A stretch of 12,702 nucleotides of DNA from assembly GCA_001829505.1 (NCBI GenBank), contig MIBK01000148.1:1-12702 (forward strand), written 5' to 3'. A model generated the notes under the pieces. It had not been told where the DNA came from. It did not search any database and saw only the letters and a list, made by a program, of their open reading frames with translations. Every line of letters begins with the position of its first letter. Within the stretch, counting starts at the first letter, position 1. Position numbers and translations under genes: made by a program. The stretch comes from Spirochaetes bacterium RBG_16_67_19. GTDB lineage: Bacteria; Spirochaetota; Spirochaetia; SZUA-6; DRHE01. Of the stretch, positions 1 to 5,944 are shown piece after piece.

Positions 1-613
1 GCACCCGGTGGATGCTGCGCAGGGGGATGCGGAAGCTCTGGAAAACCTGGCGGATTTCCCGGTTTTTTCCTTCAATGAGGGTGAGCACGAGGCTGCGGGG
101 AGAGCGGAAGCGGTATCGCTTGAGCTGGTAGCGCTCCCCCTGCACCGTGATGCCCGCCTGGTAGCGCTGCAGCAGCTCCTCGGGCACGTCCTGCCCGCAT
201 TCCACGCGGTATTCCTTTTCGATGTCCGAGGAGGGATGGGACACCAGCCTGGCGAACTCGCCGTCGTTGGTGTAGAAAATCAGCCCGCTGGACTGCATGT
301 CCAGGCGCCCGACGTGGAACAGGCGGTAGGGAATGCGCCGCAGCAGGTCGGAAACCAGGGGGCGGTTCTGGGAATCCTCGTTGGCGCACAGGTAGCCTAC
401 GGGTTTGTTGACCGCCAGGTAGGCCTTGTCGCCCTCCGGCCGGAGCGGCTTGCGGTCGAACAGCACCCGGTCGCCCGGCGACACCTTGCTGCCGATCTCG
501 GCCCGCTTGCCGTTCACGGTCACCCGGCCCTCCAGGATGTACTCCTCGCATTTGCGGCGGGAGGCGATGCCGCAGCGGGCCATGAAGAGCTGCAGCCTTA
601 TGGTTTCGCTCAT
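1..613 (-). CDS. rluB: 23S rRNA pseudouridine synthase, RluB/RsuA family (3' end cut by window)
   Basis: Converts a specific uridine in ribosomal RNA, probably 23S, to pseudouridine in the cytoplasm. 204 codons are visible and the C-terminus lies outside the window. Residues about 6-50 form an S4 RNA-binding domain (FMARCGIASRRKCEEYI). The catalytic domain follows, with VNKPVGYLC at 68-76, the catalytic aspartate D105 in HVGRLDMQSSG, and the late motif EGKNREIRQV at 181-190. These fit the RsuA/RluB/RluE/RluF family. RluB is preferred because the gene follows scpB, a common bacterial arrangement, but RsuA-type specificity cannot be excluded. The ATG at 613 overlaps the scpB stop as ATGA, which suggests translational coupling. 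It is the last visible gene of the recA operon. Confidence 0.9.
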   Translation of the reverse strand, partial: MSETIRLQLFMARCGIASRRKCEEYILEGRVTVNGKRAEIGSKVSPGDRVLFDRKPLRPEGDKAYLAVNKPVGYLCANEDSQNRPLVSDLLRRIPYRLFHVGRLDMQSSGLIFYTNDGEFARLVSHPSSDIEKEYRVECGQDVPEELLQRYQAGITVQGERYQLKRYRFRSPRSLVLTLIEGKNREIRQVFQSFRIPLRSIHRV

Positions 614-1158
614 TGCGTTCCTTCCTCCGGCTCGAAACGTTCCTGGTCCAGCTCGTCCATCTTCGGCAGGTCGGCGATGCTGGCCAGGCGGAACAGCTTG
701 AGGAACTCCTTGGTGGTGCCGTATTGCACCGGACGACCGGGAGCCTCCTTCTTGCCGACTTCCCTGATCAGCTGCCTTTCGGCCAGCAGCTTGATCATGC
801 CGTCCGCCGAGACGCCGCGCATGCTCTCGATCTCCTGCCGGGTGATGGGCTGGGAATAGGCGATGATGGAGAGGGTTTCCATGGCCGCTCGGGACAGCCG
901 GCTCTCATAGCGCCGCCCGTAGCGCTCCCGCAAATCCACCCAGAGGGGCTGCTTGGGCGAGAGGGAAAAGCCGCCGCCGATCTCCACCAGCTCGAAGCCG
1001 TGGAAGTCCTTGCGGTACTCCTCCCGCAGGAAGTCCAGGGCGCGCAGCACCTCCTCCCGCTGCAGCCCACTGATGCGCTGCAGGGCGCCCAACTCCACCG
1101 GCTCGTTCTCCAGCAGGAGGATCGCCTCGACCAGGCCCACCTGGCGATCAGGTTCCAT
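610..1158 (-). CDS. scpB: Segregation and condensation protein B
   Basis: ScpB is the winged-helix (kite) partner of the SMC-ScpA complex, which loads on DNA and compacts and separates sister chromosomes. The 182 codons match the family length of about 180-200. The N-terminal winged helix (about 5-75) begins with VGLVEAILLLENEPV. The second winged helix (about 88-160) carries the diagnostic stretch LSIIAYSQPITRQEIESMRG, followed by GRPVQYGTT and FLKLF, which are typical of ScpB. The acidic C-terminal tail (about 163-182) is probably disordered. The start overlaps the end of scpA by 11 bp and the stop overlaps the next gene by 4 bp, so scpA, scpB and rluB are almost certainly cotranscribed. 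No smc gene lies in the window. Confidence 0.95.
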   Translation of the reverse strand: MEPDRQVGLVEAILLLENEPVELGALQRISGLQREEVLRALDFLREEYRKDFHGFELVEIGGGFSLSPKQPLWVDLRERYGRRYESRLSRAAMETLSIIAYSQPITRQEIESMRGVSADGMIKLLAERQLIREVGKKEAPGRPVQYGTTKEFLKLFRLASIADLPKMDELDQERFEPEEGTQ

Positions 1159-1894
1159 TCTGCACCTCGGCGGTCCGGGCCCGGATCAGGATGTCCCCGA
1201 ACAGGCGGTTCTGGAAAACCTGGATCACCCGGGCCTTGACCATCTCCAGCACCGCCAGGAAGCTGCAGATCAACTCCAGCAGGGAGCGCGTGCGGGTCAA
1301 CAGATCGGTGAACAGGAACTGGCCGCGGGCCTCCAGGTACTCGTGGATGAGGGTGATCTTCTCGTTGATGGAAACCTCCTCGTACAGGTCGATGGTCTTC
1401 TCCGAGGACAGCGAGGAGATGATGGAGTAGAAGGTCTTGAACAGGTCCCAGACGCTGATCGACTCCCAGACCTCCTCGTCCAGGAAGGGCAGCACGATCT
1501 GGCTGGGCTTGCGCTCCAGGATCCACTCGGCCTCCTCCTCCTTCTCGGTGATCAGCTCGCTCAACTTCTTGTACTTCTGGTATTCGATCAGCTTCTCCAC
1601 CAGCTCCCGCCGGGGGTCCTCCAGCTCGCTTTCCAGGTCGACTTCCACGGGCAGCAGCATGCGGGACTTGATCCAGATCAGCGTGGCGGCCATCAGGTAG
1701 AACTCGGTGATGTTGTCCAGGTCCACCCGGGTGGCGTATTTCAGGTAGCCCAGGTACTGCTCGGTGATGGCGGCGATGGGGATGTCGTAGATGTTGATCT
1801 CCGCCTTGCGGATCAGGAAAAGGAGAAGGTCGAGCGGCCCCTCGAATTTTTCTAGTTTAAAGCTCTGCTTTTCGCCTTGGGTGCCCGCGTCCAT
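1148..1894 (-). CDS. scpA: Segregation and condensation protein A (kleisin)
   Basis: ScpA is the kleisin that bridges the two SMC heads and binds a ScpB dimer, forming the bacterial condensin ring. The 248 codons are the usual length. The N-terminal helical domain opens with the signature KFEGPLDLLLFLIRKAEINI (16-35), followed by DIPIAAITEQYL and LMAATLIWIKSRMLLP (68-82), all classic ScpA. The middle (about 85-165) is charged and helical. The C-terminal winged helix (about 172-240) contains ARVIQVFQNRLFGDILI, which docks on the SMC head. No other in-frame start is plausible before the FEGPLDLLL motif, so ATG 1894 is used. No clear Shine-Dalgarno precedes it. Instead a 15-base perfect hairpin abuts the ATG inside the 3' end of folK, which suggests coupled translation. 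Confidence 0.95.
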   Translation of the reverse strand: MDAGTQGEKQSFKLEKFEGPLDLLLFLIRKAEINIYDIPIAAITEQYLGYLKYATRVDLDNITEFYLMAATLIWIKSRMLLPVEVDLESELEDPRRELVEKLIEYQKYKKLSELITEKEEEAEWILERKPSQIVLPFLDEEVWESISVWDLFKTFYSIISSLSSEKTIDLYEEVSINEKITLIHEYLEARGQFLFTDLLTRTRSLLELICSFLAVLEMVKARVIQVFQNRLFGDILIRARTAEVQNGT

Positions 1895-2411
1895 GTTCCG
1901 GTTCGGAACGAGTATAGTCCCATGGGCCGACTCTGTCCACGCCCTGCCCGGGCAACCCTGCCAGGGCCTCCGCCAGCGGTAGGCCGCTGGCGGGGTCGCG
2001 CAGGCGGGGCTCCAGCTCCAGCAGCGGCTCCAGGACGAAGCGCCGCTCCCGCATCCCCGGGTGGGGGATCGATAAATCGGGTTCGCGGACCAGGCGGTCG
2101 CCGTAAAGCAGCAGGTCGATATCGATGGGACGCGGCCCCTTCGGCCCGCTGGCTGCCCGATCGCGGCCCAGGGCCCGCTCTATGGCCTGCGCGGCGGCCA
2201 GAAGCTCCCGAGGGGACAGGCGCGTGGCACCGGCCACCACGATGTTGAGGAAGCGGGGTTGGGCAGTATTGTACAGAGGAGCGGTCTCGTATACCGAGGA
2301 GACGCGCAGCTGCCGAAGATGCCGTCCCAGCCTGCCTACCGCGTCGGCCAGCAAGGCCAGGCGGTCGCCCAGGTTGGAGCCCAGGGACAGGAAGACCTGC
2401 TGGTAGCCCAT
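1857..2411 (-). CDS. folK: 2-amino-4-hydroxy-6-hydroxymethyldihydropteridine pyrophosphokinase
   Basis: HPPK transfers pyrophosphate from ATP to 6-hydroxymethyl-7,8-dihydropterin, giving the substrate of dihydropteroate synthase in folate synthesis. Visible motifs are FLSLGSNLGDR at 7-17, SSVYETAPL at 38-46, FLNIVV at 54-59, and the metal-binding GPRPIDIDLLLYGD at 92-105, where D97 and D99 correspond to the two Mg-binding aspartates. HPGMRERRFVLEPL follows at 117-130. At 184 codons it is about 20 residues longer than the usual 160. The extra tail (about 165-184, Arg/His/Glu-rich) is encoded where the frame runs 38 bp into scpA, so the extension may exist mainly to carry ribosomes past the scpA start. 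It lies 31 bp behind recA. No other folate gene is present. Confidence 0.95.
   Translation of the reverse strand: MGYQQVFLSLGSNLGDRLALLADAVGRLGRHLRQLRVSSVYETAPLYNTAQPRFLNIVVAGATRLSPRELLAAAQAIERALGRDRAASGPKGPRPIDIDLLLYGDRLVREPDLSIPHPGMRERRFVLEPLLELEPRLRDPASGLPLAEALAGLPGQGVDRVGPWDYTRSEPEHGRGHPRRKAEL
1895..1909 (-). promoter_or_regulatory. Hairpin abutting the scpA start codon
   Basis: In the mRNA sense this reads GTTCCG-AAC-CGGAAC, a perfect 6-bp stem with a 3-base loop, ending directly at the scpA ATG. It lies inside the translated end of folK, whose stop is 36 bases further on. No good ribosome binding site is seen for scpA. Ribosomes finishing folK would melt the stem, so a role in folK-scpA translational coupling is inferred. 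Confidence 0.5.
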
Positions 2412-2442
2412 CGAGTGCCCGGGGCTCGCCTACCGGAGGCCT

Positions 2443-3606
2443 TCAGGTGGAGCGGGAGGCGGCGTTTTCGGCCTTGGGTGCCTTGGACTCTTTGGGCTCC
2501 TTGGGCTCCTTGGACTCTTTGGGCTCTTTGGGCTCTTTGGGCTCCTTGGAATCCTTGGAATCCTTGGGCTCGCTGGGCGCCTTGTTCTCCTCACGGGAGG
2601 CGAAAAGGGTCTTGCGCAGGCTCTGTTCCAGCTTCTGGAAGATGTCGGGGTTGCTTTCCAGGAACAGCTTCACGTTCTCCCGGCCTTGTCCGATGCGCTC
2701 CTCGCCGTAGGAATACCAGCTGCCGCTTTTGGCGATCAGGTTCTGCTGCAGCGCGGCGTCCAGCAGGCTGCCGGAGGAGGAAATGCCCTTCCCGAAAATG
2801 ATCTCCAGCTCGACGCGCTTGAAAGGAGGGGCGACCTTGTTCTTGACCACCTTCACCCGCACCTTGGTGCCAATGGCGTCCTCGGTGCCCTCCGAGATGG
2901 TCTCGATTTTCCGCACCTCCAGGCGCACCGAGGCGTAGAATTTCAGAGCGTTGCCGCCCGTGGTGGTCTCCGGGTTGCCGAACATGACCCCGATCTTCAT
3001 GCGGATCTGGTTGATGAACACCAGGCAGGTCCGCGACTTGGAGATAATCCCGGTAAGCTTGCGCAGCGCCTGGCTCATCAGGCGGGCTTGCAGGCCCATG
3101 TGGGAGTCGCCCATGTCGCCTTCGATTTCGGCCCGCGGGGTCAGCGCGGCCACCGAGTCCACCACGATGATGTCCATGGCTCCCGAGCGGATCAGGGACT
3201 CCACGATCTCCAGGGCCTGCTCGCCGTTGTCCGGCTGCGAAACCCACAGCTCATCGGTGTTGACCCCCAGGTTCTTGGCATACAGGGGGTCCAGGGCATG
3301 CTCGGCGTCGATGAAGGAGGCCGTGCCGCCGAGCTTCTGGGCTTCGGCGATGGCGTGCAGCGCCAGTGTGGTCTTCCCGGAGGACTCCGGCCCGAATATC
3401 TCCATGACCCGGCCCCTGGGATATCCGCCTACGCCCAGGGCGGCATCCAGCAGGATGGATCCGGTAGGGATCACGGGGATGGCCGCCGGTCCGGTGCCTT
3501 CCCCCAGCTTCATGATCGAGCCCTTCCCGAACTGCTTCTCGATCTGCAGGCGGGCGGCTTCCAGGGCTTTCTGTTTTTCGTCTGATATTTCGGGGGGCTT
3601 GTTCAT
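2443..3606 (-). CDS. recA: Recombinase RecA with a Lys-rich repeat tail
   Basis: RecA polymerises on single-stranded DNA with ATP and catalyses homologous pairing and strand exchange. The core is fully conserved: Walker A GPESSGKT at 72-79, the ATPase glutamate E102 in IDAEHALDP, Walker [12 protein letters not shown] at 145-155, loop L1 around [12 protein letters not shown] at 160-171, and loop L2 around [20 protein letters not shown] at 199-218. The C-terminal domain ends near residue 340. An unusual tail follows: residues 346-378 are eleven triplets of the form (E/D/A)-(P/S)-K, instead of the short acidic tail of E. coli RecA. ATG 3606 has AAGGA at 3616-3620, 9 bases upstream. A strong promoter lies about 60 bp upstream and makes recA the first gene of the operon. 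I found no LexA-type SOS box. Confidence 0.98.
   Translation of the reverse strand: MNKPPEISDEKQKALEAARLQIEKQFGKGSIMKLGEGTGPAAIPVIPTGSILLDAALGVGGYPRGRVMEIFGPESSGKTTLALHAIAEAQKLGGTASFIDAEHALDPLYAKNLGVNTDELWVSQPDNGEQALEIVESLIRSGAMDIIVVDSVAALTPRAEIEGDMGDSHMGLQARLMSQALRKLTGIISKSRTCLVFINQIRMKIGVMFGNPETTTGGNALKFYASVRLEVRKIETISEGTEDAIGTKVRVKVVKNKVAPPFKRVELEIIFGKGISSSGSLLDAALQQNLIAKSGSWYSYGEERIGQGRENVKLFLESNPDIFQKLEQSLRKTLFASREENKAPSEPKDSKDSKEPKEPKEPKESKEPKEPKESKAPKAENAASRST
2473..2571 (-). repeat. In-frame 9-bp tandem repeat in the recA 3' end
   Basis: Eleven consecutive 9-bp units, 99 bp in all, encode RecA residues 346-378. The peptide period is three residues, mostly KEP or KES in register, with DS in two early units and AP in the last. 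On the plus strand the units read as variants of TTGGGCTCC and TTGGACTCT. Because each unit is three codons, slippage would change tail length without breaking the frame. The tail is rich in both Lys and Glu/Asp, so it is strongly charged but close to neutral overall, and it is probably disordered. Confidence 0.9.
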
Positions 3607-3631
3607 TCAGGGTTTTCCTTGTTTTCTAGAA

Positions 3632-3651
3632 CGCCGGTGGGAGTCCCGGCG
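3632..3651. repeat. Inverted repeat copy 1, CGCCGG-N8-CCGGCG (recA leader)
   Basis: Perfect 6-bp arms, 3632-3637 and 3646-3651, are separated by 8 bases. The element falls inside the predicted recA 5' untranslated leader, between the promoter (3663-3691) and the recA Shine-Dalgarno (3616-3620). It could fold as an RNA hairpin in the recA transcript or act as a DNA operator. The same arms and the same 8-base spacing recur at 3709-3728. No U-tract follows on the recA strand, so it does not look like a terminator. Confidence 0.6.
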
Positions 3652-3661
3652 CATTGCTTTT

Positions 3662-3667
3662 TATAAT
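3662..3667 (+). promoter_or_regulatory. Possible -10 box for the gene at 3752
   Basis: TATAAT is a perfect -10 hexamer on the plus strand and overlaps the recA -10 on the other strand by five bases. No convincing -35 is present at 16-18 bp spacing (the best is TGGGAG at 3638) and there is no extended TG motif. It may be a weak or symmetry-driven promoter for the divergent secreted protein, with a leader of roughly 78 bases. Confidence 0.35.
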
Positions 3668-3691
3668 ATAAGCCCCCCCTGGGCTGGTCAA
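3663..3691 (-). promoter_or_regulatory. recA operon promoter (sigma70-type)
   Basis: On the minus strand, TTGACC (3691-3686) and TATTAT (3668-3663) are separated by exactly 17 bases, close to the housekeeping sigma consensus. The predicted transcript starts near 3656, giving a leader of about 50 bases with a 6-bp hairpin and an AAGGA ribosome site. It is the only good promoter I see for the recA-folK-scpA-scpB-rluB series. Confidence 0.8.
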
Positions 3692-3700
3692 GCGCGCGCT
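3691..3700. promoter_or_regulatory. 10-bp palindrome next to the recA -35
   Basis: AGCGCGCGCT is a perfect palindrome that shares one base with the recA -35 box. Its position would suit a repressor or activator contacting the promoter. GC-alternating palindromes arise easily in GC-rich DNA, so the functional reading is weak. Confidence 0.35.
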
Positions 3701-3708
3701 GCCATGCT

Positions 3709-3728
3709 CGCCGGTAAGCGAGCCGGCG
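3709..3728. repeat. Inverted repeat copy 2, CGCCGG-N8-CCGGCG
   Basis: Perfect 6-bp arms, 3709-3714 and 3723-3728, are separated by 8 bases. They match the element at 3632-3651 in arms and spacing but not in loop sequence. A second overlapping inverted repeat, GCTCGC-N6-GCGAGC at 3706-3723, shares part of it. It lies upstream of the recA -35 and inside the likely leader of the gene at 3752. The two copies are 77 bp apart, centre to centre. Confidence 0.6.
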
Positions 3729-3751
3729 CCCGCGGCCGATAAATAGGGTGA

Positions 3752-4426
3752 ATGCATAGGAAGCTCCCGCTCCTGGGCGTCGTCCTGGCGGCCGGCCTGT
3801 TTTCGATCCCCGCCGTCTTTCCCGCCGAGCACTGGGCCGTATTCACGGACCGGCGGCAGAATCCGCTCATTCTTGAGGCCATGCAGAGCGGAGATCTGGC
3901 CGATGCGCTGGAAACGGCGCGGGCCCTGGGCAGGCGGGAGGATGTCTACGTGGCGGACATCCTGTCCGGGCTGCTCTCCCGCCGGCAGGAGCTGCCGATC
4001 CTGTTCCTGCTGCGAGCCGTGTTCCCCCCGGCCGAAAGCTCACGGATCCTGTCGGAGAGGCTGTCCGCCAACACGCAGGGGCTGGACGAGCTGGCGGCGG
4101 GGCTGGGAGGCTTCAGCCTGGCCCTGCGCCGGGAGGTCTTGCGACTGCTGCGGCACTCCGGAAACCGGGCCTACGACGGTCAGGTGCTCCTCCAGGCTGC
4201 CTGGCTGGGCGAGCGCCTGAGAGCGCAGGGTGGGCGGGCCGAGGCGGAGCTGGCCGGGCTGGCCCTGGAGGTGCTGGCCTACGCCGAATCCAGCGCCAAT
4301 CCGGTCTTCCTCGATGCGGTGCTCCGCCTGCAGGAAAGCTCCCGCTCGGCCCCCATCGCGCACCGGGCCGCTGCCGTAGCGGCGGAACTGGCTAAAGGAG
4401 CTTCCGGGAATCCAGGAGAATGGTGA
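3752..4426 (+). CDS. Secreted alpha-helical repeat protein of unknown function
   Basis: Not recognised. The 224-residue product has a clear signal peptide (about 1-25: MHRK, a hydrophobic core LLGVVLAAGLF, then PAVFPA). The rest is almost wholly predicted helix, rich in Leu, Ala, Arg and Glu, with paired-helix periodicity such as GDLADALETARALG and LRREVLRLLRHSG. That resembles HEAT-like or TPR-like solenoids, though no motif is clear enough to name. It probably acts in the periplasm. ATG 3752 is the only sensible start, because an in-frame TGA at 3749 closes the upstream side. Its ribosome site is poor (AGGG only three bases away). It is divergent from recA, and its last 35 bp overlap the end of dtd on the other strand. 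A lone transcription unit. Confidence 0.75.
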   Translation: MHRKLPLLGVVLAAGLFSIPAVFPAEHWAVFTDRRQNPLILEAMQSGDLADALETARALGRREDVYVADILSGLLSRRQELPILFLLRAVFPPAESSRILSERLSANTQGLDELAAGLGGFSLALRREVLRLLRHSGNRAYDGQVLLQAAWLGERLRAQGGRAEAELAGLALEVLAYAESSANPVFLDAVLRLQESSRSAPIAHRAAAVAAELAKGASGNPGEW

Positions 4427-4841
4427 TCGGCCCGATGTTGCGGTAGCTCACTTCCATGGAGGCGGCGAACTCCCCTTCCCCGACCGTGAAGCCCCGGGAG
4501 CGCAGCTCCTGGATCAGCCGCAGGTACAGCTCGCGCGCCTTCTGCGGCTCCGCTGCGCTGGAATAGGAAGGCCGGCGGCCGTTCCTGGCGTCGCCGTACA
4601 ACGTAAACTGGGAAACCACCAGGATCGAAAGGCCCAGATCGGCCACCGAGAGGTTCATCTTGCCCTGGGCGTCGGGAAAGATCCGCAGGTGGGAGACCTT
4701 GTCGGCGACATACGCCAGGTCCTCCTGCCCGTCCCCCTGCCCTACGCCGAGGTATACCAGCAGACCTCTGTCAATGCGGCCGGTCACCCGCCCCTCCACG
4801 GTAACAGAGCAGTCCTCGACCCGCTGGACCACCGCTCTCAT
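4392..4841 (-). CDS. dtd: D-aminoacyl-tRNA deacylase
   Basis: Dtd hydrolyses the ester bond of D-aminoacyl-tRNAs (and glycyl-tRNA-Ala), protecting translation from wrong amino acids in the cytoplasm. The 149 codons are the family norm. It starts MRAVVQRV, as nearly all members do. The two active-site signatures are present: SQFTLYGD at 77-84 and NIGPITI at 135-141, the cross-subunit Gly-cisPro motif, with Ile in place of the more usual Asp at 136. The ATG overlaps the stop of the upstream membrane TPR gene as ATGA, so it is probably translated by coupling as the last gene of the operon starting at 7959. Its 3' end overlaps the convergent gene by 35 bp, and no terminator is visible. Confidence 0.97.
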   Translation of the reverse strand: MRAVVQRVEDCSVTVEGRVTGRIDRGLLVYLGVGQGDGQEDLAYVADKVSHLRIFPDAQGKMNLSVADLGLSILVVSQFTLYGDARNGRRPSYSSAAEPQKARELYLRLIQELRSRGFTVGEGEFAASMEVSYRNIGPITILLDSRKLL

Positions 4842-5923
4842 GGGGTAGCGTACAGCCGGTGCAGGGAAACGGCCTCCAGCGCCACCTCCCCGGAGGCCAG
4901 GTCCACCCGGCCCAGCACTTCCACCGCATCCCCGTCCGTCAGTTCCGCCGCGAAGGCGGACCGGACCCTGAGCACTCCCTGCAGCTGCTGCTGGCTCTCG
5001 TAGCCCACCAGCAGGTCGAAGGAGAGCGATTCGGCGGCTATCGTTAGATTTGCCACCTTGCCTCGCCAGACCACGTAGCAGCCCTCGTGCAGGGGCGGAT
5101 CCACGGCCACCTCGCGGAAGCTGAAGGCGTCGCGGACGGTGGTGAAGTCCGGCACGCGGGTGAAGGTGGAAAGCAGGCGGGCCTTTTCTTTCACGTAGGC
5201 GGAGGCATTGGAGAGCAGGATGCGGTTCACCTCGCGCGTGGCCAGGTTGTCGCGGAACTGCAGCAGGTAGCGCTTGGTCCTCTCGAAGGATTCCTGGATT
5301 TGCCTCTCGGTCAGGGGATAGCGCGCCGCCGCGAGGCTGGGATCCATGGTCGGCTGCCCGGCAGCCAGCCGTACCTCGCGCACCTCCGGGCGACCGCTTC
5401 CGCCCCCCCGCTGAGGCAGATAGCCCGGCAACAGCAGGACCCCTGCGGCCAGAAGCGCCGCGGCGGCGAGTCCCGCCAGGGGCAGGACCAGGGTGCGCGG
5501 GTTGAAGGGCACTCCGGGCAGAAGCGCCTGGACCCGCCGCGGGTCCTGCAGCATCTGCGGATCTTCCCTGGCGGCCGCCCGGCGCAGCAGCTCCAGGCCC
5601 CGGGCCGCCAGGCGGTTGCCGTGGTCCAATTCGGCCACCTCCAGCCAGAGCTCCAGCGCCTGTTCGGTCTCGGCGCGTTTCAGGTGGATGGCCGCCATTC
5701 CGAGCAGGGTGCCCGGGTCCTGCGGCCGCAGCTGGCTGGCCCGGCGCAGGTAGGACTCGGCCCCCCCGAGATCGCCCATCCTCAGGCAGGAACAGCCCAA
5801 CAGGTAGAAGAACACGGGATTTTCGCGAAAGCGGAAAATCTGGCTTTCCAGCAGCCGGATGACCCGATCGAAGCGCCGCCTGCGGTACGATCGTGAGGCT
5901 TGTTGGAGGAGACTCTGGGGCAT
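4838..5923 (-). CDS. Single-pass membrane protein, cytoplasmic TPR and external OB-like domain
   Basis: No named family recognised. The 361 residues divide into three parts. Residues about 1-115 are TPR-like helical hairpins (FFYLLGCSCLRMGDLGGAES at 38-57, then a second unit with LLGMAAIHLKRAETEQALEL at 73-92). A single hydrophobic helix at about 144-166 has no cleavable signal, so the TPR part is probably cytoplasmic and the rest periplasmic. Residues about 195-265 are mostly helical. Residues about 280-358 have short alternating strands (CYVVWRGKVANL, FDLLVGY, LQGVLRV, DGDAVEVLGRVDL) that look like an OB fold. The gene is 21 bp behind the secreted protein gene and overlaps dtd by 4 bp. It may link a cytoplasmic partner to an envelope ligand; that is inference. 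Confidence 0.8.
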   Translation of the reverse strand: MPQSLLQQASRSYRRRRFDRVIRLLESQIFRFRENPVFFYLLGCSCLRMGDLGGAESYLRRASQLRPQDPGTLLGMAAIHLKRAETEQALELWLEVAELDHGNRLAARGLELLRRAAAREDPQMLQDPRRVQALLPGVPFNPRTLVLPLAGLAAAALLAAGVLLLPGYLPQRGGGSGRPEVREVRLAAGQPTMDPSLAAARYPLTERQIQESFERTKRYLLQFRDNLATREVNRILLSNASAYVKEKARLLSTFTRVPDFTTVRDAFSFREVAVDPPLHEGCYVVWRGKVANLTIAAESLSFDLLVGYESQQQLQGVLRVRSAFAAELTDGDAVEVLGRVDLASGEVALEAVSLHRLYATP

Positions 5924-5944
5924 GCTAATCGAGGATACTACCGC

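Noticed and set aside
2259..2801. Plus-strand frame with Trp/Pro/Leu repeats opposite the end of recA
   Set aside because: It is the recA 9-bp repeat read in antisense. RecA coding on the minus strand is certain.
3632..3665. Rho-independent terminator on the plus strand (GC hairpin followed by TTTTT)
   Set aside because: The hairpin and the T-run are separated by six bases, and no plus-strand gene lies upstream to terminate. The same inverted repeat recurs without a T-run at 3709-3728.
3607..3751. SOS (LexA) box upstream of recA
   Set aside because: No CTGT-N8-ACAG, GAAC-N4-GTTC or TTTG-N5-CAAA type site is present. TTCTAGAA at 3624-3631 is a short palindrome but does not match a known LexA consensus.
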